Source of the DNA: Galerina marginata | Lineage: Eukaryota; Basidiomycota; Agaricomycetes; Agaricales; Galerinaceae | Assembly (NCBI GenBank): GCA_023014335.1 | Contig: JAECYW010000021.1 | Coordinates: 1,054,001-1,118,000 of the forward strand | DNA: 64,000 bases | Direction: 5' to 3' | Shown: positions 46,074-58,352 of the stretch, piece by piece | Layout of the letters: each line of letters begins with the position of its first letter | Position numbering within the stretch: the first letter of the stretch is position 1 | The notes under the pieces: model-generated | Told to the model about the DNA's origin: nothing | Seen by the model: only the letters and a program-made list of their open reading frames with translations | Database searches by the model: none | Translations under genes and position numbers: made by a program

Positions 46074-49000
46074 AGTTTCTCAAGAGTATTTGGGGCTCAA
46101 GGTAAAGGTGAGAACAGTCGATAAGGTGGGCACTGGCTTTTCCATAGGTGTGTTTTGCAGCCCGTTTTTAAATTGCCTTCTCTGTGGATCGACCCACGAT
46201 GTACAGATATGTCAAACAAGTTCAAAATATTCCTGAGTGGCCCTCCGAAGAGGCGTGTTTCTCTCTCTGTACTCCTTTTAGTGAAAGGAATATATGTTTA
46301 AGAACAGGGCATAGCGTGGCACACCTCGGAATGCACTGCAACCTGATCAGCAGACCAATATCCCCTGAGAGGAGAAGGTCAGAAGTGACGCGTTGACGTG
46401 TTAGAAATCAAGACCTTGAGTGTTTCGCTTTACCAGCATCTCATATGATAAGTAAGCCATCAGTGAAAAGGTCAGATTAGAAGGCAGTAGGGAATGAATG
46501 CTACATTCTTACGTACAAATCGTAACAGCCGTAGGGAGGCGCCCGACTTCGTACCATCAGCCTTCGCCCGCCAAGTTCAGGAAACCTAGTGTTTGTCTCT
46601 CAGCGCCGTCCTCAGAGTGATTTAGGTTTGCTTCCTGACCATGGATTTGGTTATCCAAGCATGGATGATGCCAGTGGCCATGGGCAGCAGTAGAGTACAT
46701 GGCCAACCTTTTATTTTTGACTTCGAGGTTTGATGAAAACCTTGGTGTCTTAATAGTGGGCCTTCAACATACCTCGAGCCTCGTCGTAAAACTTAGGCGA
46801 GAGCATGCGCACAGACTGAGATTCAGCTACATATCTTGTACAAGTGATCCTAATAGAAACAGAGGTAAACCAAGTTAGTTAGAGTTGAGTTAGACGGAAT
46901 AACATTGAGGCAGTGAATGCCTTTGGAGTCCTTTGAATTACTTACTTCGTTCCGTCCTGATGGACCTACAGCCTAGTTTGAGCCTAGTAGTACAGGGCTC
47001 CAAATCCGACATTTTAGGATACTGAGCGTTGACTGAGCGGTTCTGATCAAGCGCTTGGTGGCGAACTAATCACTGGTTATAGTTGGGTTATAGATTGGGC
47101 TGGTTCGGTAGTCCGGCGGAAGAAATTAGCAACAGGAGCAGGTTGGCGGGATGTTTATTACATATTCCTGATTAGCTAATAAAACCATCATTGGAAAGAG
47201 GTCCGCCATGGGTTAACCGGTTACGCGTCAACGGTTATAGTCTTCGACGAGGCCTGACATGCCTGACAGGGAATACGAGCCTTATCCGCCATTGTGGACT
47301 GCTGTCCGACTGCATCGAGACATTAAATAAAGGCCTGGCAGACCTCGTCAGCAAATTGCCAAAATCTTCCTGGTTGTGAACTACTTAAGTAGAGATTAGA
47401 TTAGATCATAAGTACATGTGATCGTGGTTTGTCAGATGATGGGAATGACCGATTTGCAGTTGGGACGGGGTTCTTGAATTTCTTTGGTTTTTCTGTCTCT
47501 CACCGTCGTGGCTGAGGGCCGAGCTCGGGCCCGTGTTTTGAGTTTGCTTTCTGAATGAATCCTGCAACCGCAGCAAAACCGCAGTTTCTGGGTCGTCAAC
47601 GGTCAAGACTCTAACTGGTCTCAAGCTTCCGAGCCCATTGGAGGTACTGAACTTTCTCTGTCATGCATTCAAAGAAAAAGCCGGTTAATTTCAATTTCGG
47701 GCTTTAGAAGAACGTTGATGGAGTACTCTTTCTTTTTCTTGCTGTGGTCTGCATTCTCGTTCGCGTGGATGGATGTTCCCTAGGGCTGTATCTTTGGACT
47801 TCGTAGCTGCTTTCTGCGCAGACTTTCGACTTTCGAACCCAAATAGGCATTGACAACCTACAAGTATCAGGCTTTTCATTGGTATCCCTGCCCACAGTAG
47901 TCAAGAATAACGTCACCGGCATCAAAGTCGATAGAAATCAACTGGAGTTCGCCCTATGGGGAGTTGATCTCTGAAGTTCATCCATTTCAGCGCGAGGCTG
48001 TTTATCGTTCTTTTCAGCTGCAATGAGCCTCAGGGTGACTCCTGGGTGATCGAGGAGCTAAGACAGGCAATCCAACAATCACTAACCCTAGAAGAGGTAT
48101 GTTTTGTCCTTCTATACCCTCACTTTATACTCTGGTTTTCGTTCATGTTTGCCCTACCGCATGACAACCTTTGTTTCGGGATTGTTTTGTGCTTCTCGCC
48201 TTTTGATTATATCATTCCCTTTCGTGATGGATGGACGTTGTCATACTCTGTCGTCCACGAGCTTTTTTTCTTCCTACCGTTCGGCAGCATACATCCCAGT
48301 GTTTCTGCAGATCACCAGTATGCGTCTCATGGCCGCTCTATTTTAATCCTCCTTGCTCGCTGAAGAGGCGTCCTTGTCGTTGATTGGCTTCTTTATCTTT
48401 CTTTCCACCAGCCGCGTACATTATTTTCATGAGCCAATTAGGCGCATTCTTGCATGTTAGCCGGGGGTTCACTTCGATTTGATCCTATGTTTTGTTTGAT
48501 CTCTTGCCTTGTATACTCACTTTCTTTCTTGCATTTACCGGCAGCACCCACGCTGCTGGAATCTTGTTTTTCATTCCTTTCATTCAATCTGCTGGAATTT
48601 TCATTTTATGCTCTCGTTCCAATTCCGATCTTTCGGTGTTCATTGGGCTCGCAAGCGTTGTACCTCTCATTACTTATATACGACCTTATCAATCCGTGGT
48701 CCCTGCCCTCCCATGCTAAACGGGGCTTCATCTGGTCTTTCATTCTTTCTGCGTTTTGACTTCCCACCAACCAGCTGTCGATATCACAGCTAGTGATGGG
48801 TATTATAGTCATTCACTTCTCTGATAGTTGGTTCAACGTCGCCGTCGCTGTCGACTCAGTGTCTCGCTTTTTTTTACCCCAGCCTCTCCTTGCCCCTCAC
48901 ATAACACACAACCAAATCTTACCTTTCTTTCTCCATACTATAGCTATGCAATGGCCATGATAACTCTCTAATATCTCGATCCTTTTGTCCGGCCGTGGCT

Positions 49001-49895
49001 ACCGGATTAAACGTCACTATTTTGGGAAGTGTCAGATTTTAGCTGGACTGGTGCTGGAAGAACCTCGTCTTTACGTTGGTCCGAGCCAAACGAATTGCCT
49101 ATGACTTCCCTAAGCCTTTGATGCGTGGCCAATCCGTTTGAACTTATGCGGCGACCTTGTTACGATTGCAGATCCTTTGACATCGCAGTGTCACACCGTG
49201 GATCATCTTTTTGTGCAACTTCCTTTCCAGCCGGGAGAAATCAGGAACGTGATACTTGTACTTTACTCGTACACATGTAACCCTCACCTCACACATGGTG
49301 TTTATTTAGGTCTACCATTTCTAGGACAGCTCGAATGCTATTTGGTGAGTATAAGATAAGAACTCGTAAAAGTGTCAGGTTTAATAGTGAAACAATGCTT
49401 TTACAGGACGAGAGAAGAAGAACAGGATGTGGCGGGCCGATCGTTTCTGTTAGACGTGTAGTGAGTGTCGCGATCGTCCCTCACCCCGGAGCTTCCGCAA
49501 GAGTACATTCGAAAATAGGCGCCGCACGCGACTACTTACTCGAGTGACACGGCACGTATTCAGCATCCGTCCAACGGCCTTCTGTATTACGGTTGCAAAA
49601 ATATACTCGAGCGCATGGCAAGTTCATTGTTGCTCAGAAAGACTTCATCGAAGCCAGCTCCCAACCCCGACATTCGCGAAAGAAAATGTGGTGTAACTTG
49701 CGGCGCTGTCAAAATCACGAAACCTGGACAAGATATCTGCAATATTTCTGACCGAAGTCCGCGAAAGCGGGATAGACTCTAGCGGAAGCCAGCGGGTCCT
49801 ATTACTCGTACAATGCACAGATAATTCCAGACACTTATAAGCCGATGATAATTCTGGGTTCATCCCACTACTCAACAGCTACTCGTTTCTTAAAG
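46074..49895. other. Gene-poor region with isolated exon-like pieces
   Basis: 3.8 kb with no gene I can support. On the minus strand about 46862-46770 a well-spliced-looking exon (acceptor TATTAG, donor GAG/GTATGT) reads ITCTRYVAESQSVRMLSP; its partners were not found. On the plus strand around 48045-48097 a short piece reads IEELRQAIQQSLTLEE before a GTATGT donor and looks like a ubiquitin-interacting motif. Most other open stretches are T-rich on the plus strand and hydrophobic by composition. No transposon protein, terminal repeat or tRNA is seen. Confidence 0.4.
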
Positions 49896-50634
49896 ATGGT
49901 TCACCTCAATCTCTCCAACATTACCGCAGCTATTGCTGCCGCCGGCAGTATTTTCAACATCGTCGATTTTCAGGGAAACTGTGTAGACAGCCCAGGTGGA
50001 CAAACCGAGGATTTTACTGGCGTTGAAACCTATACTTGTGTTCCAGGTGCCGTGAATCAGCAGGCGAGTCAGAATATCTTTACGTTCTAACAATTGAACT
50101 GACAATGTCCCGGACCGCATTTAGTGGTCGCTCACTGTGGGGGCCAATGCCTCAATAACTCTTGCGAATACCCCAACCGCCGTACTATCGACGCCTCTGG
50201 TTGGAGCCGCTGATCCTCCTTTTGGTTTGATTTACCAGCAAGCCGCATTACGAACCAACTCCATCATGACCTGGCAAGTTTTGCCCAGCAAGATTTTTCC
50301 CGGTAAATACAAGTGCGTACTACCTTTCCGGCCCACTGGTTTTAAAATATTCAATGATAATTGTAGCATTGTTTCGGGCGTTTCAGTTCCTACGCAGCCC
50401 GTGGCTGCTTTGACGGCTTGGGCAAAACGTGCGGGCTCTTCAGGACTTGGTGACTCCCCTTCCGGTGCGGTAAGTGTGACGAACGACAATCCGAGAGCAA
50501 AAGCAGTCAATGACATCCTCCACAGCTCACTCTCACCCAATGGAATCAGAATGACGTTCAGCAGGCATTCACGCTCCAGCCTCCGTCCTAGTTACGTATT
50601 TACATTATTCGAAGTTCAGCTATGCCCCTTGTGA
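49896..50634 (+). CDS. Small protein with a ricin-B-like QxW segment
   Basis: Two exons, 49896-50063 and 50125-50634, in frame, up to 225 aa; the intron has a GC donor (CAG/GCGAGT). Residues about 20-60 read IVDFQGNCVDSPGGQ ... AVNQQ-WSLTV, the pattern of one beta-trefoil (ricin B-type) repeat with its QxW. A second, weaker unit may follow (QVLPSK). The last 90 residues look less protein-like, so a further intron or an earlier end is possible. No clear signal peptide, as in many mushroom cytosolic lectins. Sugar binding is inferred from the motif only. Confidence 0.4.
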
Positions 50635-51327
50635 TTTGAAGAGGAATTGGGTGTCAAGTGGACGTGAATTAAAACTGTTTATTACTATCCTAAGTCTGCC
50701 TTTTGACTCTGAGTGGGAGATTACCAGAGAATACTGTTCTCCAGGACAGATCGACGCACGAAGGGCACTGGAAAATTTGCGTGGCAGCTTGCGTGCTTGC
50801 GCCGACTTGCGCAACTGTTGCGCAAATATTCCCAGATATTAGCGCAGACCTGCGCAAGTCGAGTAGCACCTAGCGCTGATGCAGTCTGGTCTAAGTACGG
50901 TATCTCAATGAGAATAATAAGATGTAATTTGGAAATCGCTTTCGGAAATTGAGCAGTTCCATCTCAAGTTAGGACAGTGCAGTGACCATGTGTGTCTTGT
51001 GGGTATCGAAAGTTGTTGCTCCCTTGCCCATAATCTTTTCTGATTCTATTACAGAATGTGCTATTTATTCGTGTCTTCCAGTCATTATATTCACATAGGA
51101 AATAATAATAACGTAAAAAAGAGTGTCATTATTCCGGAATTATAGGTTTAGAACATACAGAATGTGGAATGCAGAAAGCATGAAATGGATAAGGCCAGAA
51201 AACAAAGAGTGAGTATCCCTGCCGAACGGGTATAGCGAGTGATGGCGATGGAAGAGCGAAAGATGCATAAAGTAGAGCGCAAAGCCAAGAGTAAGAGAAG
51301 CAAACAGAAAAGATCGTCAAAGGGCAC
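50635..51327. other. Spacer with clustered TGCGCA words
   Basis: 693 bp, no gene. Contains the small palindrome cluster described separately at 50807-50857 and an AT-rich right half. Confidence 0.5.
50807..50857. repeat. Cluster of the palindrome TTGCGCAA
   Basis: TTGCGCAA occurs at 50807-50814 and 50818-50825 (three bases apart), with a further TGCGCAA at 50851-50857 and GCGCAG and TTGCGCC variants beside them. Each unit is its own reverse complement. Confidence 0.7.
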
Positions 51328-54300
51328 TCAAAACCTCCTCCCACCACCACCTACAAGGCCTTCTATTGAGTGGTGCTCAAGGTCATTCCTTGCTTTCAAG
51401 ATCGCCGCGTGCATCTCCTTCATCGCATTCCCGAGCTTCACTCCGAACCTGCTCAGGATATCCCGCTGCCACGCGTCGTACTTGGCATTCACTCGGGCCT
51501 GCACTTGTTCGTAGTCGATCACACACACCCCAAACGACTTTTGTGTGTCCGAAGTGTCGAACGTTGACCGGGCCTTCTTGATCTCCGTGAGCAGCTGCTG
51601 CCAGTTGGCGAGTGAGTCGCCGAGGCGGTTGAACACATATTCGGCTTCGAGATCCCAGAGCGATTGGAATTGCAGCCATTTGCCAACGTACTCTTTGATG
51701 TGCTGGACTTTGGTCTCAATCAGCGAGAACGGTCGTTCCAGCGTATTGTCCGGGAAACGTGTAAGCTGGTGTTTAAGTCAATATCCACAGATCACACGGC
51801 AAGGGTGGAGGAGGACTTAACATACCAGCGATGTATATGTCGTTTCAGATGCCGAAGCACCTTGCATTTGCAACCCAATCTCATACCGCGAACTTTGGAT
51901 CCGCCGTAACCGACATACTACACCTAATTATTAAATGAGTTTCTTCGCCACGAGTCACAAAGTTAGCTGACATACCTATCCAGTCGTGGAGTTGCTTGAT
52001 CCAGGTGGCCCGGGCATACTCTATCGGAGGGTCCAAAAAGATGACTTGGTTTTGTATCCGGATCTCATGAATGATGGGCTTCAGAGTCATATGTGATTCC
52101 AAGAACTACGAGAAAGAAAAATTGGCATTTTTCAGACAGCCACGAGATAACGACGCGTACCTTTTCTTCCTTCATTCGCTTATCCCCTCGCCGCTTACTC
52201 GTAACGTCCCTCACAGGTGCCAAATCTCGCCTGAGATCCCCATCGTCCGTACGATCAAACTCAGAGCACCACACTTGGATGATCAGTGTTAGCCGCTGCA
52301 GAAGGATCCCCTCAATTCGTTTATCTAGTTCAGCAACCCAGTAGTCAAGGTTCGCGTAGCCTTCCAGATTGAGCCTATCAATCTAAAATTGTAGATCCCA
52401 TCAGTACGAGCATGGGTCTAAGGATAGTGATGGGACGTACAGCGCCTTGGATCTTGCCTAATAGCTCTGTGAAGGCCTCGGATGTGTAAGAGCATGTCGT
52501 CAGATCCTCCACTGCTCTCAGAATATCCTTGTACAGATCAATCACATTATTTGTTTTGTCCTGCATTTCAGACCACGTCAGAACCGAACATAAAGCCAAG
52601 AGCATGGATAAGCACCTGCAGCACTGACACCACGCTAGCAAATTCCCGGACGAATTGAATGTGTCGGTTATCCCGCCCATCGGAGCTTGGCACATATCGG
52701 GACGTATCATACTGATTGACGAAGTAATCCCAGCGGATGTTCATGCCTGACCATCATCATATCCATTAACCCAACAAGAAGATAAAGCACGAAAAACACA
52801 CACCCTTGTTAATCATCCTCTGTGACTCGTTCCTATACTCCGCGACCAACCACTCTATTCCCTTGTTATTCTCTACCAAATCCAGCGTCTGGCCATACGT
52901 TCGCACCGTCTCCATCAAACTGACAGCATGCGGATACACTCTTTTCGCATCCTTCGCCATATTCGAAATCGCATGCGGCACCTGGAAGTTCAGCCACAGC
53001 AGATTCCGCACCTCCTTGAAAAGAGTGATGATCTGCGGATCGAAATTGACCGCCAGCTGAAAACCGCCCCCGCGCAGCCGCACGATCTCGAACAGCCGCC
53101 CGTCGACACCCATATTCCGTCGGTTGATATCCTGCATCCACGCGTCGAAGACGGGCCGTGTGTCCAGCTTTTTGCGGAATGCGGTGCTTTCAGACTGGAG
53201 TTTTTGGCCTTCGGCGTAATGCTCCCACCCTTTGCCCAGCACATCTTCGACACGCTTCATGTATGTCTGCAGCTGCCGCTCTATTTGTCTGGCCCAGATG
53301 ATGGCACCTGCTATTGGTGGAAGGTCGCGCATCTGCGACATGTGGTAGGCTTCTGAGAAGCGGTATTGGGTTTTGAACTGAAAGCATGAATTAAAAAGTG
53401 CCCATGGAGTAGGTAGAATTTTAGGTTTCTTACTTTTTCGTGTAGGTGCTTGATATCTTCTTTAACAGAGTCAATGAGCTGTGTTTGGTATTCTTGGATG
53501 GCACCACGAATCTACCCAAAGAAAATTATGAATAGATGAACGAGACACAGGAATTGCAGATACATACCTTTGCCCGAACAAAGAGTGCGTTGAACTTTGA
53601 GAAAACCCTGAACATCTCATTGGCATTTCTCGCCGTCCCAAGCCTATCCCTTAACCTCGCAATGATTTGGTTTTCCACTCTTGAAACTCGCTCATTATAC
53701 GCGTTTTCGGCAGCCATCCAGATCTCCGTACCCTCTGTACAACAAACGAGACCATGAGCAGCTGCCTACGCCTCGAAGCAAACTTAAACACATACCAACG
53801 CTGACATCCAATACATCAATTCTCTTCACGACTTCATACGCCTCCTTAACCTCTTCCTCCATGTCCATACCGCCCACATCAACACCCCCACCGACCCCAC
53901 CAAGCCCCTTCGTCGGTCCGGTCATCACAGCCAACTGTTCATGTTGCTTCCTCCAATCCCTCAAATACCGCGTCCTCTCTTGTAGTTTCGCATGTGCTGG
54001 CACCACTTTGATAGGGATAAACCTCTCGCTCCTTTTCCGTGTCACATCACGAGCAACGTTCGTGAACTCCTTCAGCTGGTCGTCCCACGTCCGGAAAATG
54101 TTCGTCGTTTGTGACAGGAGCCGGTCAAAGGTTTCGTATGGCGTGTATGGAAGCCGCTGCGAGGTCAGGATCCGCAGGAGCTGATCGTTAAAGTCTCGTG
54201 AGATGGCTTCTACGAGTGGCAGCGCTCGTCGGATAGGATAGGGTGATAATCGTAGCTTGCGGTTAATGTGCCCGAAGATGAGCACCAGCGATTCTTGCAC

Positions 54301-55496
54301 TTTGTCCAAATCCGTGGCTGATAGGAGTTCGTTCAGCGGGAAGTCTTTCATCAGCTGGTTGTACTTGTGTACTAAAGCCAAATAAGCAGCGTAATTTATT
54401 TTTCAAGACAAAGTAACGCACCGAGATCCGTAGCATCTTTCAGCCCAGTATCAGCAATGAAGCTGACAGTGGCATGAAAGCGTTTTGCGTTCCGCAGACA
54501 ATCCATCACCATATTGACCTCGTCGCTCCGCAGCTGGTTCTCAATAGCCTCCAATGCCCTCTCCAAACTCAGCCAAAAGTTGATTTCCTGTGACGCCGTT
54601 CCAGAGGCCACATCCCGCGTTAATTTCGTGACCGACTGAATCGATTTGATCCACGCGTTCACATGCCCATGTAGAGTGTTGAGGAATGAGCTGTCGTTTA
54701 ATAGTTTCACAGGGATATGCGAGATGTTGGGCCGTGTCCCAGCTGCTTGCGCCTGTTCCACTGCCCGTTGAATGATAGGATGAATGATCAGATGTGTCTC
54801 CGGAATTTCGACGTTTTGCTGCAGGTGCAGTAGCGACAGCTCAAGCTCCGCAAACTTTTTCTTCGTCATAGGGATACCTGATCAAAGTTAGCCAGCTCTT
54901 CCAACCCAAGGCAAAAAATCAACTCACCCATTTTCGTGTCTCCATCTTTTCCTGTCCCTCGCGCGCCAACGAATGCGTCGAACCATGGCTTCACACCACA
55001 GCTCACCACAGCGTGTAAACTCTCGTATGGTGTCTCGTCGCCTCCAAACAGGTTCAGAAAATGAAGTTGAGTGGCCAGTGGCGTTAGTGGGTCCAGTGTT
55101 GGCCCGCGTTTAATCAGCGCGAGCGTCGTTACGTGTGAAGGGTGGTACATGAGATGTGGGGTAAGATGATAAGTAAACGTCGGAAGAGAGTCATCTGTAT
55201 CTCGGTCAATAAAATGGCAGCAAAGAAGAAGATGAAAGCCCACCTTCGCTCTCCTCTTTCACTTGTACAACATATATTACAGCCCCGTTATCCGCAGCGA
55301 ACCGACTGACGCGTTCATCGAACTCGTCGTCGAACAAAGACTCTAAATCCGAAGATTTTGCGCCAATTACTGGAGGTAAAAGACCCAACAAGTATCGCCG
55401 AAAGATTTCTGTGTCGAAAGACGACGAAGCCGGCTCCGTGGGAGGTGAGTCGTTGTGGTTGGACGAACCGTTCGTCAACGTCTGTGGCGGTTCCAT
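51328..55496 (-). CDS. dhc1: Cytoplasmic dynein heavy chain, tail half of a split gene
   Basis: Thirteen exons, all phases exact, 1169 aa: 55496-55244, 55194-54928, 54877-54422, 54371-53796, 53734-53568, 53511-53434, 53377-52804, 52746-52616, 52560-52441, 52382-52161, 52105-51976, 51923-51826, 51765-51328. The protein is the N-terminal tail (DHC_N1): [68 protein letters not shown]. It ends in [15 protein letters not shown], before the linker and AAA+ motor, and no motor sequence lies downstream. Known: Agaricomycetes encode dynein heavy chain in two genes, tail and head. The tail dimerises and binds intermediate chains for nuclear migration. An in-frame ATG upstream (about 55659) is an alternative start. 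Confidence 0.93.
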
Positions 55497-56760
55497 ATCG
55501 GTAGAAACGCGTGTAGAAACGGGTTCTGCGACCGATTTAATCGATGTTCGTGTCGATTTCGAGGTCCTCCAGATCCTGAAAGGCGCGGTAAGGGTTCTTC
55601 GAGGTGAAATTCGTCGATAAGTCGTAAAATAATGCTGCAAAATTCCAGTATCAGAATCCATCCCTGAAAATGTAGAGCACATACATACTGATGCACCAGT
55701 CTTATACCCGAGCCTTCCTCCGCGAAAACGAGGCTTTGGTGCTGACTGGGTCGTGGTTGTTGGGTGAAGGCACTGGAGCCTGGAGGACGCGAAGCTATTT
55801 TAGTTTGTTTATTTACATGCCCAAAAAAGTATATGCAACCCCTTTCTTTCACTCCTTGTTTTTTCTGTGATAAGGCTTTTCAAGGACAAAGAAGACGTAG
55901 GCGGGTTGTAGGCGGGGTAGAAAGTTTTGAGAAAGTTAGTTCCTGCCGATGCTACAGCCCAAATACCCAGTGTGGGTTGTTCTGACCCTAGGGCTGTGAG
56001 ACAAGCTGGGTGTGGAGGTACCTAATTCAATGTCAGAAGCCACCCCAGCGAAAGATATAATGCACACTAAATTTTGGTGATTGTCAACCAAGAATAGACT
56101 TCGAAGGGACTCGAGCTTTCAACTTAGGTCTGCTCAGAAAAAAACAGCATGTGGAAATATAGTCTCATTCCTTTGGGCATAAATTGGACATACAAATTTC
56201 TGCTAAGAGTGTGCAGAGGTGAAGAATAGTTTCTTCTCTGAATATAGCTATTTTGTGGTATATATGTCAGGGCAGCAAGATTTTCTGTTGATAAAGAAAC
56301 TTAAATTTAATGGTCAAGCTTCAATCCAAGCTGCATCTAAAAATAGACCGGATGTAGAGTATTCACCAATTTTGGAACCCATACCAAACCCACTCAGATT
56401 TAACCAATGGCAGGAGTAAGGCTTAAAATCTGAGAAATTATTCATATGTACCTCTAGCAACCAAGAACCTGTGTCATAAATTTAAATTCTACTTTATTGG
56501 AAGAAGCAGCATGCAATGCGGTCAGGATTGGGCCAGGAACTGGTCGTAACCGTGACAAATACTAAGTACACAATCTTGAAATCACCAAAGAGGTACTCTT
56601 TCCCGAATCATGATGATCTATCTAACCAGAGATTGAAAAAAGAGAGTGCGAAAAATGGAAGACATTTAACATAACCTCTAAGTAGTCCCTACTGGTCTAT
56701 AAAATCTTTGTGCGTTTTCGTCCTCGCCAGCATGCCAGCTCGCAAGAGTGCGTTTATACT
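55497..56760. other. Spacer, no supported gene
   Basis: 1.26 kb. The minus strand stays open back to about 55680 as a possible 5' leader of the dynein gene. A TATAAAA on the plus strand at about 56700, with an ATG at 56731 and donor AACGGG/GTGAGT, could start an antisense transcript into the next gene, but no second exon was found. Confidence 0.4.
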
Positions 56761-57502
56761 TCAACGGGGTGAGTTGGAAACAGGTTGCCTCATCCGACTT
56801 TGATGCCTATTCCAGGCCATTAGTCCGAGAGCCGGAAGGAGGACCACTGTTCCCCCAATGATCAGCCCCAACTTGACAGACGAGGCGACATAGGGATGCG
56901 TCCGACGCAACTGTTCCATGGCGTCACTTGCAAAATTCGATATCTGTGGCGAGGCAATAACTAGAGAGCAAAAAATAAAAGGCATCAGTGTGAGCATCAA
57001 AAGACTCGGAGGTTCGTCATACGGACTCACTCTTCGCAGCCTCTTCTGATAAGCATAAAACAAAAGTACCGGTCAGCAGAGGTCAAATTTGCACCACTTC
57101 CAAACAATATTCCACAAGAAAAATCAACTCACCAACAACTCGCTCTAAATCCTGCATAAAATCTTTCCAGTTCCAAAATGGCCTTCGAGTTTCCCTCAAA
57201 TAGACATCCTTCCTTTGATTCATCACTTCTTTTAAATCACCCCTCAGAAAATATATGGCGACATCCGGGTACTGCTCCACCGGGACATCACAATCCTGTG
57301 CTGCCAGCTCTATGTCGTTGAACCACCTGTTCAAATCTTGGTGGCTTGAGCTTAAGCTGTTCAGACTCGCCGTGGAAGCCTGTGGGGAAAAGTGGGTGGT
57401 CTCGTTTGGCCCTTCGAAGAACGGATATCGTGGAACAAACGACGAGCCCGTCCAACGTAACAAGCGACGCCCCAATTCATCACAATCAAGCAGATTCGGC
57501 AT
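56761..57502 (-). CDS. Gag-like N-domain + single membrane helix, shortened third paralogue
   Basis: Exons 57502-57133, 57046-57032 (15 nt), 56960-56761, exactly 194 aa. The N-terminal domain shares the spacing of the two ISG12-like genes: DLNRWFNDIELAA, VPVEQYPDVAIYFLRG, FWNWKDFMQDLERVV. The C-terminal exon reads MEQLRRTHPYVASSVKLG then a hydrophobic helix (LIIGGTVVLLPALGLMAW), matching LREEHPVAATMAGTGLVIAGG of paralogue 2 but stopping before the second hydrophobic half of the ISG12 module. Intron phases (1 and 1 around the junction) agree with the relatives apart from the extra micro-exon. Role unknown; single-pass membrane protein inferred. Confidence 0.7.
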
Positions 57503-58352
57503 AGTCCTGCTTGGTTTCGGTTCGTTGGGCAAGTTCTGTCGGGGTTTCGATGGAAAATGACCGGTGTATGTGGTATGGAACCAAGCCCGTAATTCAAGGA
57601 AGCCCACCTTGCACCACCGAAGGCGATTGTGTTTAAGGGGAAATCGTTTTAAGCCCTGAGTGGCTCTTGAACTTCTGGGTACAGGGTACAGGGTAACCTC
57701 GGAAATGACTCCTTGTAGCAAAAATCGGAGTAACCCGGTACGCGTGAATGGGATAGTAGGCTATTCAAAAGCCCAACGTTGTCGTTGAGTTTGATTTTCA
57801 GGGGTCGCCCTGGTGGAGCAGCGTAGTGATGATGGGACTAAAGCTGGCGTGGAATAAGACGATGCTCGATCTGCAGGCGAAAGAAAGTCAAGTTAGCTTT
57901 ATAAACCAATGAACGCATGAGAAGGCGGATGCTGAAAAGAGGGTTCTCGATCCAAAGCCAAACGTACTGTAACACCTCTAGTGAGTCATCGCTAACAGTC
58001 GACCCTCATTATGCCTGTGAGAGAAATAGTAGTGGCGAAGCGCCCACTGATCCGTGGCGAACGAAGAAAAGCGCCATCGATATGATATCGATGGTCTGAG
58101 TTGGAAGCCAACTCCGGAGGCTATGACAAAACTGCGAGGAAGTGACAATAGTGGCACGTTCTTGGTCAAAGGAGACAAGAGTCTTCGGAGGTCAAAAAAG
58201 CGCCTACACGCTAATAAAGCTCAAGAAATCACGGGAGTCTAAAGAGCACTTCAATTTCATTTTACACACAAAAACAAATCAACACACGCAAGAGATCGAC
58301 AGGACGGTTATCCTTTTTTTGCGAATTGAAACCTTCCAATTCATCTACACCT
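57503..58352. other. Spacer, no supported gene
   Basis: 850 bp. The minus strand is open upstream of the ATG at 57502 for some 220 bases without another ATG, probably leader. Remaining sequence has nothing recognised. Confidence 0.4.

Noticed and set aside
48046..48812. Overlapping T-rich plus-strand frames considered as a multi-pass membrane gene
   Set aside because: Hydrophobicity follows from T-rich composition; all three frames look alike and none has a start, splice pattern or motif.
45601..49895. Transposable element in the gene-poor block
   Set aside because: No terminal repeats, target-site duplications, or transposase, reverse transcriptase or helicase motifs were seen.
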